Assembly: GCA_021014325.1 (NCBI GenBank)
Contig: CM037472.1
Location: 20,817,063-20,881,062, forward strand
Length of the DNA: 64,000 nucleotides
Direction of reading: 5' to 3'
Source of the DNA: Plazaster borealis
Lineage: Eukaryota > Echinodermata > Asteroidea > Forcipulatida > Labidiasteridae
Positions 45,079 through 54,290 of this stretch are shown here, in pieces. The position numbers were made by a program, and so were the translations under genes. The stretch's first letter is position 1. Every line of letters begins with the position of its first letter. The notes below the pieces were generated by a model. The model was not told the DNA's origin. It saw only the letters and a list, made by a program, of their open reading frames with translations, and ran no database searches.

Positions 45079-45916
45079 GATGAGGATACTTGCTAAATAA
45101 TCTAGAGCACACAGAAAAATAAAAATGACAAAAGCTGGTGCAGCTAAGTAACCATTACCATGGCATTAATATTTATGGCAATACACGTTCTCATCTTGAT
45201 ACTTAAGTAGAAACCCGCGCAAATTTCAAACTTGACCGTGTAGTCCAAAAATCGAACGCGCAAATTCCAAACTTGCACATGCCAGTTTTTAAGCTTGCGT
45301 GTGCAATTTATGAACTTGCGCGGATTTCTAGTTACTACGCGCTCTCACAATCACCATCAACATCATCAGTCATCAATCATGTTGTGAAGTTAACTTAGTT
45401 TAGTTAGAGAAACTGCCATATCGCCATAAATCCCATAATCCTTGTAAAATTTTAATCACATCAGTTAATTTAAACTATAGGAAAATAGAATCCAAATAGA
45501 AGAACAAACCTCAGAGTCGGAAACAACACCGAGCCTTGAAACTCAATTCAGGGAAACCCCTTTTCCTCATACGATACGAATCTCGCGCAAAATTTCACCT
45601 GCTGACTTCCCCTTGTAAAAACAGATAGCGCCCTCTGTCCATAATTAAACGCCAGCTAGCTAGCTAGCTGCTCTCAGATAGATAAAATAGGAATGTAAAC
45701 ATGGCGTTCACCACGTAAAGTAAAGCGAATTTCGTGAAGCAATTTCTCGAGTTTATTAATCCATATTCATGTTTAGATTACATGACTCAGGCCAGGATGT
45801 AATTCTATTGAGATTATCACAGGATTCCTTATCACACAGCTAGCGTTAGGACAGCGATTTCAAATTGACTGCTTAGGGATGCGTTTTGGGAGTCTTAAAA
45901 CGAGGCGAAAGAAATA
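45079..45916. promoter_or_regulatory. Head-to-head (bidirectional) VRK / PPP1R37 promoter region
   Basis: The two start codons are divergent and 838 bp apart. On the minus strand a good 3' splice site (TGTGTGCTCTAG at about 45102-45115) and an upstream donor (CTGAG|GTTTGTTC at about 45508) suggest that VRK has a 5' UTR exon around 45510-45650, leaving under 300 bp for a shared promoter. No TATA box is obvious. A run of GCTAGCTAGCTAGCT lies at about 45654-45670. The 5' UTR intron holds a fold-back element at 45206-45337. Confidence 0.5.
45206..45337. repeat. Fold-back element with internal direct repeats in the presumed VRK 5' UTR intron
   Basis: The ends AGTAGAAACCCGCGCAA and TTGCGCGGATTTCTAGTTACT are imperfect reverse complements. 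Between them are direct repeats of GCGCAAATTTCAAACTTG and GCGCAAATTCCAAACTTG, then GCTTGCGTGTGCAATTT. It looks like a short MITE built from repeated motifs in both orientations. Confidence 0.6.
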
Positions 45917-48078
45917 ATGGAAAATCAGCCGAGCGCAATGCCTGGGCCGACCATCAAGCCGACAGCGGTGAGTGAGGACGGCAAGTCACCCAACGTGTCG
46001 CCCTCCAAGAAAAATAAACTTCCCGGAAGACATGTGAACTTTGCTGAAGATGAAACCATTGTTACAAAAACACTCGACCCTCCAAACCCATGGAGACATG
46101 GTAGGGCTTTTAGTTTTAGATTTTTTTTTCTTCCAATAAATAATAAATATTTGGTCATAGATGTTAATTTTGCAGATCAGGGAAAAACTTTTTCAAAAAG
46201 AATATATTATTGGGTTTTTGCCCCTTTTCACGTCATCGGTGTTAAGACTAATAATAAGAGCAATATATTAATATTAAAAGAAAAATCTTAACTATTTTTA
46301 ACTTTCACAAATTTTCACAGTTCGAGCGGGTGGATTTAGTCTGAACATGGAGGTAGAAGGGTCTTGTCAGACGTCTGACTGAGAGACCACTATAGTAATA
46401 ATAATTATGATTATTTAATAATCGTAATTGAATTGGACATAAAAGAAATTCCCAGAAAGAAGAAACAATCAAATCGTGTGAAATATAATGTAAAGTGTTT
46501 GCTGTTATTATATTTTGTTGTATTTGAACAGTTTTCTACAAATATATTTTGTTTATAGAAATACAGATGTGTTAAAGGAGATTTTAATAATATTATTCAT
46601 AATTAATGTTACAAGTAAAGTTACCAAAGAGTTTCTTTCACAATTTTTTTATGGACATTCAAATTGTGTGTTCGGAAAAAATAGAAACCCGCCCAAAACC
46701 CTACCTACTAGTGCTGCTACCTATACATTACAAATGTTGTGTTTAAAGTTGTGTTTAAAGCCCCACCTAAATGACTTGCTGATTTCATAAGGGAAACAAA
46801 GTTTGATTTTCAAAGGGGCAGGGCTTTGACGTGACCCTTTTAATCCCTTGTTTCCCATTGGATTTCTGGAAAAATTTCTCTGAAGCCGTACCACTGTTTG
46901 TGTTTCTTTATCATGGCTGTGTTGGTTTTGTCAGGTTCCCGTCTCTTGTACGTGATTATAATTCACAGATTCATATTTTGTATTAATTGGGTTCGGACTA
47001 TTTTTTCTTCTTCCAGCCTTGGTTTGGTTTCAGCGAGTTAAAATTTTTTAAAAAGCAAGTTGCCACACTGTGTTAAAAAATAATAATAATCCGGGAAAAT
47101 TATCTTTAAAATGTTTTGCCTTCTTTAATTTCATCCGATCCCAGTGACCGAAACACAAAAACAAATTTTATACATTCTTGTTGGTCTAATTTCACATTTT
47201 AAAAAACTTTATCATAGTGACTTTTTTTTCTGATGAAAATTGCCCGACAGGGCCACTGAGCATTCCAAGGAGGTGGCTACAATACAATGGAAAATATAGA
47301 AAAAGAAGTTATAGGAAAGTATTCTTGTTTCTTTTGAATTTGGATTGATTTTAAGGCGGGCGGGCGGGGGGGGGGGGGGGACAAGTAGAGCCTACAGGCA
47401 TAGTGTTAGCCAGAGGGGTGTCTGGTTGTCTTTTGGACACCCTGTTTTAAAATTGACATCCTTTTGTAATTTACGTAAATGTATTGTAAGTGAACTACTT
47501 GGACATAGTGACATACAGGCATAGTGTTAGCCAGAGGGGTGTCTGGTTGTCTTTTGGACACCCTGTTTTAAAATTGGACATCCTTTTGTAATTTACGTAA
47601 ATGTATTGTAAGTGAACTACTTGGACACCCAGTTTTAAAATTTCCAGCAAATTTGGACAATATTTTACAACATCCTGGCTAAAACCTTGTACAGGTAGGA
47701 AGTTCCAAAGTGCAGCATTTGGAGGGATGAGGTCGAGACGAGATGATGAGGCTGAAACACATGTGAAGGTGAGACAGAGGGGACAAGTGAGAAACCCTCT
47801 GAGCACATAGACGTACCACCCCTCTTATGAAGCAGGCTTAGACTTAGAGAGTAGGCAAGTCCTATCAAGTAACAGCTCACTGCTGGATTCTGTCAAGAAG
47901 GGATCGTTATACAAGGGCTGGTGCTTATGAATTTCAGAGCATTTGCCATGAATGTTCTTATTTTGTGTCTTTGTTTTTAGCCAAAGATATCAGTTCTGAA
48001 GAACTTCAGGCAGCGTACCAGGCAGCCTGCTATACAATGAAGCTCAAACCAAATAACAAGATTGTTCAACAATTACAG
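45917..48078 (+). CDS. PPP1R37: PPP1R37 (protein phosphatase 1 regulatory subunit 37), first two coding exons, 3' partial
   Basis: PPP1R37 (LRRC68) is a leucine-rich-repeat subunit that binds and inhibits protein phosphatase 1. Exons 45917-46100 and 47981-48078 join in phase (G|CC) to give about 94 residues. After a disordered Pro/Ser-rich start comes GRHVNFAEDETIV, an RVxF-type PP1-docking motif (HVNF). It is followed by DPPNPWRHAKDISSEELQ and AYQAACYTMKLKPNNKIVQQLQ. The HVNF...DPWRHA...AYKQAC...LLRQLQ pattern is that of the vertebrate PPP1R37 N-terminus just before the LRRs. The LRR exons are not found to 64000, so intron 2 exceeds 15.9 kb. It contains a 5.7-kb LTR element in sense orientation. 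Identification rests on the N-terminal segment only. Confidence 0.85.
46101..47980 (+). other. PPP1R37 intron 1
   Basis: A/T-rich intron with a G-rich run (47358-47379). Two direct copies of a repeat containing AGCCAGAGGGGTGTCTGG lie at 47396-47500 and 47514-47640. A possible LINE remnant on the minus strand is at 47690-47806. A small acceptor-like/donor-like pair around 46320-46352 is open but its phase does not fit the flanking exons. Confidence 0.55.
47396..47690 (+). repeat. Direct duplication of the GGGTGTCC repeat in PPP1R37 intron 1
   Basis: Two consecutive near-identical copies, each starting CAGGCATAGTGTTAGCCAG and running through AAATGTATTGTAAGTGAACT, at 47396-47513 and 47516-47640. 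The second continues further (CAGCAAATTTGGACAATATT). Confidence 0.8.
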
Positions 48079-48239
48079 GTAAGCCCCATCAAATCAATCT
48101 TGATTCCATACTGTAATCCCAAATAATGTATCTTTGTGTTATTTTGATGATGAGCATTCGGTCGTACTGATTGAAACATTGAGTTGTTACACCTGTACAC
48201 CATTGGCCAGAGACACCACAACTTATACAGAGATATTTT

Positions 48240-48435
48240 CTGTGCATGGTGTTACCGCAAACTTCACTAGATTGTATCTCCACCATGTAAAGTTTCCAAC
48301 CCTACTCATGTAATGTACATGGTGTTACCTCAAACCTTAGATTGTAGCTCACCATGCCAAGGTTCCAATCCTACTCAACTACATGGTGTTACCACAAACC
48401 TTACTAGATTGTATAGCTACCATGCAAGTTTCCAA
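48240..48435 (+). repeat. About 68-bp tandem repeat, three units, left of the LTR element
   Basis: Units contain CATGGTGTTACCGCAAAC, CACTAGATTGTATCTCCACC and AAGTTTCCAATCCTACTC. They recur at about 48240, 48315 and 48380. Two further units lie at 54150-54286, directly after the 3' LTR. The retrotransposon therefore sits inside one tandem array. The third unit breaks off at TTTCCAATC, where gag sequence begins. Confidence 0.85.
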
Positions 48436-50121
48436 TCAAAGATTAGTAGAGACGAACGTGCAGAGAATTTAGCTTTAAAGAAGCAAGACATGGAAAATTT
48501 GAAAGTTCAAATTGCACTCGAGAAAATAAAACATGAGAAAGTGAGTGAAGATGAATCGGCACAAAATGTCACTGGTCAAAAGCTTAAAGCCCGCGCACCC
48601 AAACTACCCCCGTTCGATGACGTTCGCGACGATTTAGATGCTTACTTACAGCGCTTTGAACGATATGCTAAGAGTCAGACATGGAAGGAAATTGATTGGG
48701 CCACTAATCTAAGCGCTCTATTAAAGGGTAAAGCCCTAGACGTATACTCACGCTTAAGTCCGGAAGACTCTGCAAATTATGGGAAGCTGAGAGAAGCATT
48801 GTTGAAGAGGTTTCATTTGAACGAACATGGTTTCATGTTAAAGTTTAGATCAGCTAGACCGGAAAAAGATGAAAGTGCGCCGCAATTCGCTGTCCGCTTA
48901 GATAACCTTATCACACGCTGGGTCGATATGGCAAAAACCGATAAAACATATAATGCACTTAAGGACTTGCTCTTACGAGAACAGTTCCTTAACTGTTGCA
49001 ATGAACCATTGGCACTTTTTCTTAAGGAACGTAAACCTACTAAAGTATCAGAAATGGCTCATTTTGCCGAGCAGTACTCGGATGCACATGGAGGTTTTGG
49101 TGCCCTTCCGTTTGGTGGGCAGAAATCCGTGCAACCAAGATACCAAACCAAGCGTCCAGTAGATGATAGGCATGCAAGGGGAGCAGATCAACACCATGTA
49201 AGAGCAAACACTTCCCCAAACTTCAGCGCCCCAAAACCGAGCTATCAAGGCTTCACACAAGGAAAAGATAGATTTCAGCGCCGTTGCTTCCTATGTGGTA
49301 AACTAGGTCACCTTGCGCGTGACTGCCGCAGTAAGCCTAGAAACGCGTCCACAATTGCTAGTGTTTTGACATCTGCTATAAGCGGATTAATAGGTGAAGA
49401 AACCCATTTTCCGCAACAAAGTCAATCAGGAGAAAGTAGTACGGGTGACCAACCAGAAACCATTGCACACATGATAACAATGCAAAAACTCGCACCACTT
49501 GAAACTTGCTGCACCCAAGATGGCTTTGCTACATTAAGATGTGGACATGCATTACCCGTTATGACCGCGGCATGCAAGAACTCAGAACACCAATCTGGAA
49601 TGCCCGTTACTAACGGCCTAGTAAATTATAAGATGTGCAAAGTTCTACGTGATAGCGGCTGCAGTAGTGTAGTAATTAGACGCAACCTAGTTCAAGATGA
49701 GCAATTTACCGGCGAAGAAAGATCTTGCATACTCGTCGATGGAACAATCCGTGTAGCACCACTCGCTAGAGTTAAATTAGATACGCCATACTTTGTCGGT
49801 TGGGCCGACGTGCTCTGTATGAATAGTCCGGTATACGATGTAATACTAGGAAACATTCAAGACGTCAGACCCCCCAATAACCCTGATTTAGATTGGCAAG
49901 CGAAACACGCAGACAAACCGAGATACAAAGAGAAATCGCAAAAACTACTTGATGAGGCCTGCGTTGATGCACATGCGGTTATAACAAGAGCACAGAAATT
50001 AGCACAAGACAGACCACTTAGAAAACTCAAGGTTCCGGATAAAATACCGGATGTTTCGAAAGCTGAAATTCAGAGAGAACAAGCGACCGATCCATCGTTA
50101 GTACGCGAGAACTCGCAGTGA
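48436..50121 (+). CDS. Retrotransposon gag-protease (5' truncated)
   Basis: The open frame runs from an ATG at 48313, but codons 1-41 come from the flanking tandem repeat, so genuine gag begins near 48436 without its own start. The protein has a coiled, charged start, then a retrotransposon-gag capsid region (KLPPFDDVRDDLDAYLQRFE, LLKGKALDVYSRL, ALLKRFHL). The zinc knuckle CX2CX4HX4C is at frame residues 325-338 (CFLCGKLGHLARDC). A retropepsin active site DSG is at residue 447 (LRDSGCSSVVI). The frame ends at TGA 50119-50121. The integrase frame overlaps it in the -1 register, compatible with a one-base loss or a -1 frameshift. Confidence 0.92.
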   Translation, partial: SKISRDERAENLALKKQDMENLKVQIALEKIKHEKVSEDESAQNVTGQKLKARAPKLPPFDDVRDDLDAYLQRFERYAKSQTWKEIDWATNLSALLKGKALDVYSRLSPEDSANYGKLREALLKRFHLNEHGFMLKFRSARPEKDESAPQFAVRLDNLITRWVDMAKTDKTYNALKDLLLREQFLNCCNEPLALFLKERKPTKVSEMAHFAEQYSDAHGGFGALPFGGQKSVQPRYQTKRPVDDRHARGADQHHVRANTSPNFSAPKPSYQGFTQGKDRFQRRCFLCGKLGHLARDCRSKPRNASTIASVLTSAISGLIGEETHFPQQSQSGESSTGDQPETIAHMITMQKLAPLETCCTQDGFATLRCGHALPVMTAACKNSEHQSGMPVTNGLVNYKMCKVLRDSGCSSVVIRRNLVQDEQFTGEERSCILVDGTIRVAPLARVKLDTPYFVGWADVLCMNSPVYDVILGNIQDVRPPNNPDLDWQAKHADKPRYKEKSQKLLDEACVDAHAVITRAQKLAQDRPLRKLKVPDKIPDVSKAEIQREQATDPSLVRENSQ

Positions 50122-51809
50122 CGAATGATGAGAAATGCAACAAATACGGATCATACTCAAAATTCTTTTGGCTTGACAAACTGCTATATCGAGAGTATAG
50201 ATCTCCTACTTATCAGTATGGTGACACATGCCAACAGTTAGTCGTCCCCGGAAAATTTCGCAGTTATATCATGAAGCTGGCTCACGAGACAATCCTAGGT
50301 GGACATCAAGGACCACGTAAGACCTCTGATAAAGTTCTGAATGATTTTTTCTGGCCCGGATGTCAGGCGGATATTACCAGATACTGTAGATCGTGCGATA
50401 TATGTCAAAGAACACTACCAAAAGGCAAAGTAGGGAAAGTACCGTGGGGTAAGATGCCCATCATAGAAACCCCATTCCAACGTGTGGCTATCGATATTGT
50501 GGGACCAATACATCCGAAGACTGAAAAGGGCAATCGATTTATTCTGACATTCGTCGATTATGCTACTCGATACCCGGAAGCAATTGCACTCCCTAGTATA
50601 GAGACCACTAGAGTCGCCGAAGCTATGGTTGACGTTTTTTCCCGCGTAGGAATACCCAACGAAATTTTAACAGACCGAGGCTCGCAATTTACCTCTGAAC
50701 TTATGGCAGAAATAAGTAGACTCCTCTCTATTCGTCAACTAAAAACGACACCCTATCATCCAGCTTGCAACGGTCTTGTTGAGAGGTTTAATGGCACCTT
50801 AAAACTCATGTTAAAGCGATTATGCGCAGAGAAACCGCGAGACTGGGACCGCTACATAGCCCCACTGCTCTTCGCGTACCGCGAGACCCCTCAATCTAGC
50901 TTGAAATTCGCGCCGTTTGAGTTACTGTACGGAAGAACCGTCCATGGACCGATGAAGATAGTAAAGGAACTATGGACAGATAAGGTAGCAAACTCAGAAG
51001 TTAAGACCACATATCAGTACATCCTCGATTTGCGCGAACGCTTAGAGAAGACATGCGAAATAGCGCAAGAACACTTGCAAAGATCAGCGGACAAATATAA
51101 ACAATACTACGACGCAAAGACTAGAGCAAGAACATTCAACCCTGGCGATTTAGTATTATTGCTTCTCCCTACAGACAATAATAAGTTGCTCCTCCAGTGG
51201 AAAGGCCCTTTCCCTGTACTTGCCAAAATTGGGTCAGTAGATTACAAGATTGATCTCGGTTCTAATAGAGCTAAAACATTTCACGCTAATCTACTCAAGA
51301 AGTACATAGTAAGATCGGAATTGAAGAATCCTGAAAATGACGCAAAGCAGACAAAATGCATGAGTTTACTCGATTGCGCATGCGTAGCAATCATCGAATG
51401 CGAACAAGAGCATGAAATACACGAATCAATCGCAGAAGCAAAGGTAGATAATGAAGACTTGATAACAATGCCACCTTTGAAAACAAGAGAATCGGCCAAA
51501 GATGTACAAGTGAGCGATGAGCTAGATAAAGAGCAAACTAAGCAAGTGAAACGCCTCCTTGGTAATTTTCAAAAAGTTCTGACAGATCTGCCTGGTCAAA
51601 CTAGCCTAGCGCAACACAGTATAAAAACTACCACCACCGATCCCATCCGAAACAAACCGTACCCACTACCGTACGCATTACGCGAAACCGTCAATCAAGA
51701 AGTAGATGAGATGTTGCACATGGGTATTATTGAACGCGTTCAGATTCACCGTACACCTCACCAATCGTACTTGTTAAGAAACGCGACGGTACAAACCGAT
51801 TCTGTGTAG
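50118..51809 (+). CDS. Retrotransposon integrase (with beginning of RT)
   Basis: The frame opens without an ATG of its own (first codon shown is GTG) and is meant to follow gag-protease. The N-terminal zinc-binding HHCC comprises H56, H63, C93 and C96. The catalytic core has D126 (AIDIVGP), D186 (LTDRGSQF) and E222 (GLVERFNG), with 35 residues between the last two: the D,D35E signature. A GPF-type C-terminal module (LQWKGPFPVLAKIGSVDYKI) is about residues 355-375, with no chromodomain. The frame then enters the start of the RT domain (LPYALRETVNQEVDEMLHMG). It changes frame near 51740 and terminates at 51807-51809. Confidence 0.93.
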   Translation: MTNDEKCNKYGSYSKFFWLDKLLYREYRSPTYQYGDTCQQLVVPGKFRSYIMKLAHETILGGHQGPRKTSDKVLNDFFWPGCQADITRYCRSCDICQRTLPKGKVGKVPWGKMPIIETPFQRVAIDIVGPIHPKTEKGNRFILTFVDYATRYPEAIALPSIETTRVAEAMVDVFSRVGIPNEILTDRGSQFTSELMAEISRLLSIRQLKTTPYHPACNGLVERFNGTLKLMLKRLCAEKPRDWDRYIAPLLFAYRETPQSSLKFAPFELLYGRTVHGPMKIVKELWTDKVANSEVKTTYQYILDLRERLEKTCEIAQEHLQRSADKYKQYYDAKTRARTFNPGDLVLLLLPTDNNKLLLQWKGPFPVLAKIGSVDYKIDLGSNRAKTFHANLLKKYIVRSELKNPENDAKQTKCMSLLDCACVAIIECEQEHEIHESIAEAKVDNEDLITMPPLKTRESAKDVQVSDELDKEQTKQVKRLLGNFQKVLTDLPGQTSLAQHSIKTTTTDPIRNKPYPLPYALRETVNQEVDEMLHMGIIERVQIHRTPHQSYLLRNATVQTDSV

Positions 51810-52888
51810 ACTTTAGAAATTTGAATAAAGTCACAGTCTTTGACGCGGAGCCGATACCGAGCCAAGAACAAATTTTTGCCAAATTGGCAAATGACCACTA
51901 TTTCACAAAACTAGACTTGAGCAAAGGTTACTGGCAAATTCCGGTAACACCAGAAGATAGAGAGAAAACTGCATTTGCTTCACCGAACGGACTTTATCAC
52001 TTCAGAATGATGCCATTCGGCCTTGTGAACGCACCAGCCACGTTTAGCAGAATGATGAGAACTTTACTAAACGGGTTAAACCACGTAGATAACTATATAG
52101 ACGATATCCTCGTGCACACCGAAACGTGGGAAACGCACATGAAAGCACTTTCAGCGCTTATGCAAAAACTTAAAGACGCAAGCCTAACTGCTAAGCCGAG
52201 CAAATGTCTGATAGGAATGCACAAAGTAGAGTATCTAGGTCACATTGTGGGTCAAGGTCAGCTAGCACCAGAACCAGACAAAATGTCAAAAATTCACAAC
52301 GCCCCAGTTCCAAAGACTAAGAAACAACTCCGGTCGTTCTTAGGATTGTCCGGGTACTACAGAAAATTTATTCCTAACTATGCCGCACTTGCTGCGCCAT
52401 TAACATCGAAAACCAAAGCTAAAGAGCCAAATAAAATTAAGTTTGACGACCAAGAACAGAAAGCATTCGATAAGCTAAAAACCTGCTTAGACTCTAAACC
52501 AATTCTGCATCTCCCAGACTGCAAAAGGCAATTTATTTTGCGCACAGATGCCTCAGACGCTGGATTAGGAGCGGTGCTCTTACAAGAACATAAAAATGAA
52601 GTTTTCCCGGTTGCATACGCAAGCAGAAAGTTGTTAGATAGAGAACGAGCGTACTCAATAATGGAAAAAGAATGTCTCGCCCTTGTGTGGGGAATTAACA
52701 AATACCAGTGCTACCTTTATGGCAAACAATTCATCTTAGAAACCGACCACCAGCCGCTCATGTACATGCAAAAGAACAAAGTAGTAAACCAAAGAATCAT
52801 GCGTTGGGCACTCTCGCTGCAACCTTATCGGTTTAAGATTGACGCAATTAAAGGTATAGACAATGTTGGAGCCGACTACCTCAGTTGA
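51740..52888 (+). CDS. Retrotransposon reverse transcriptase-RNase H
   Basis: This continues the RT domain in the next register (-1 relative to the integrase frame); the longest ATG-initiated part is 51821-52888. Numbered from that ATG, RT motifs are KLDLSKGYWQI (30-40), PFGLVNAPATF (65-75) and the catalytic YIDD (92-95). RNase H follows with TDASDAGLGAVL (D243), the EKE motif (E282) and TDHQPL (D309). The frame ends GADYLS, the usual RNase H end for Ty3-like elements. No integrase follows, because it lies upstream. Confidence 0.93.
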   Translation, partial: SDSPYTSPIVLVKKRDGTNRFCVDFRNLNKVTVFDAEPIPSQEQIFAKLANDHYFTKLDLSKGYWQIPVTPEDREKTAFASPNGLYHFRMMPFGLVNAPATFSRMMRTLLNGLNHVDNYIDDILVHTETWETHMKALSALMQKLKDASLTAKPSKCLIGMHKVEYLGHIVGQGQLAPEPDKMSKIHNAPVPKTKKQLRSFLGLSGYYRKFIPNYAALAAPLTSKTKAKEPNKIKFDDQEQKAFDKLKTCLDSKPILHLPDCKRQFILRTDASDAGLGAVLLQEHKNEVFPVAYASRKLLDRERAYSIMEKECLALVWGINKYQCYLYGKQFILETDHQPLMYMQKNKVVNQRIMRWALSLQPYRFKIDAIKGIDNVGADYLS

Positions 52889-52960
52889 AACATGTAGAAT
52901 GTAAGAAAGTTATACTGCGAAGAAAATGGGCAACATTTTCTTATTTTGATGGGAGTGAAA

Positions 52961-54149
52961 TGTCAGAGTCAATACATTAGTATTCCTTAAAATTAATTAA
53001 ATGTTCTCTTTCTGTTGATCTGACATATTTTAAATTCCGCAAACCGGGGGTTTGCAAATAGTTCACCTATTCTTTCGCGAGATCCTGCAATTTCCTTTCT
53101 ATGTCTCGACATTCGAGTGCGCAAGAAACGCCCCGTTTAACCTACTTTCAGTTATGCATAGTTACTCGCGCGCCACCCTTAATTTTGGTCATGGTAATTC
53201 GTAACCCCTTTTTTAGGCTTAGACTTTTGTGTTTATTCATGGACACATATTTGAGTAAAACAGAGTTAATGTGGATTGTGGAAATAAGTTGTGAATGTGA
53301 AAAGCAATGTGAGCTTGAGAGAGAGAGGACGTGCCTTGTGGGTTCGATTAAGGATCGAACTGAAGTGTAGGTTGCCAACCATACCCAACAGGCGAGTGGA
53401 TACAGCCACCGTATAGGTATTGGGCCGGCCAACCAAAGTAACGGCCGAGAGCCACTTGTAGTGAAACCACGTCAGATGTTGACCAATCTCTACGGCAACG
53501 GCAGCCTGAAGCCAATCTCCCCTCCAATTACCATGACCATTAACCCTTGGATACGACGACCCCCTTATTGACCAGATCGTAGAGACGACCACGGCAGGGA
53601 CAAGGACAGTTTCAGTCGTTGGACGAGGTTCACCCTCAAGACGGAGGTCCTCAGGGGAAGGTTGAACGACCTAATGTAGTATATTGATTTAAATTATTGC
53701 GACTAAATGCTTGAAGCCAAATCGGCAGCATTCCAGCATTAAGAATATTTATTTAGTGTATGTTTGCCTGGAGGCTTGAGAAATTCACCCAATCTTAAGA
53801 AACCGTGAATTATTATATTCTATTCTATTGTAAGTTCTGACTGTATATGACAAATGTAATTCCAAGGAAGAAACCTACGGAATCTAACGAAAGCTTATTG
53901 ATAGATATAGTTTATTTAAACTATTCACCAGAAGTTCCTCTGTTAGTGTTAGAGTTACAACCTATATTTACTGGTATACCCAAATTAAGGAAGCCACCAT
54001 ATTGATCTCAAGGCAGATTAATTTGTAAATATTGTAAATACCACCCAATTGTTGAATAAGAATTCAGCTTGAATTTACTCTTGTGTCAAGTGAATATTAT
54101 TTGTGTCCGTCTTATGGTAACATACGATTATTGTCAACTTAGCCTGACA
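52961..54149 (+). repeat. 3' LTR of the Gmr1-like element
   Basis: Starts TGTCAG at 52961 and ends CTGACA at 54149, giving the expected TG...CA with 6-bp inverted ends. A purine-rich tract (GATGGGAGTGAAA, 52948-52960) abuts the left end and serves as the likely polypurine tract. Tandem-repeat DNA (CTCATG) begins directly after the right end. Length is 1189 bp. No partner LTR exists in the window, so boundaries come from terminal structure only. Confidence 0.75.
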
Positions 54150-54290
54150 CTCATGTACATGGTGTTACCGCAAACCTCACTAGATTGTATCTTCACCATG
54201 CAAAGTTTCCAATCCTACTCATGTACAATGGTGTTACCGAAAACCTTACTAGATTGTATCTCCACCACTCAAAGATTCCAATCCAACATG
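54150..54290 (+). repeat. About 68-bp tandem repeat, two units, right of the LTR element
   Basis: Continuation of the array at 48240-48435. The first unit starts CTCATGTACATGGTGTTACC immediately after the CTGACA end of the 3' LTR. The second is diverged (CACCACTCAAAGATTCC). Confidence 0.85.

Larger units (their letters stand above)
48436..54149 (+). mobile_element. Ty3-like LTR retrotransposon, 5'-truncated, order gag-PR-IN-RT-RNaseH (Gmr1-like)
   Basis: An LTR retrotransposon inserted in sense orientation in PPP1R37 intron 2. Domains in order: gag capsid, CCHC zinc knuckle, DSG aspartic protease, HHCC/DDE integrase, reverse transcriptase (YIDD) and RNase H, then a 1189-bp 3' LTR. RT and integrase motifs are Ty3/gypsy type, yet the integrase lies before the RT as in Ty1/copia. 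This order is known for the Gmr1 group described from deuterostomes by Goodwin and Poulter. No 5' LTR, primer-binding site or start of gag is present; tandem-repeat sequence passes directly into mid-gag. Two frame changes interrupt pol, at about 50100-50118 and about 51740. The copy is therefore defective, though most codons are intact, suggesting a fairly young insertion. Confidence 0.93.

Noticed and set aside
46320..46352. Possible micro-exon in PPP1R37 intron 1 (acceptor-like TTTTCACAG and donor-like GAG|GTAGAA)
   Set aside because: Its length of 32 nt ends in a phase that cannot join the next exon, whereas exons 1 and 2 join directly in frame.
47495..47806. Minus-strand frame with a PNAALWNFLPV segment suggesting a LINE end
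   Set aside because: The resemblance rests on a few residues only and the frame overlaps a non-coding duplicated repeat; too weak to call.
53101..53592. Frames within the 3' LTR
   Set aside because: They are short, lack domains and fall wholly inside the LTR.
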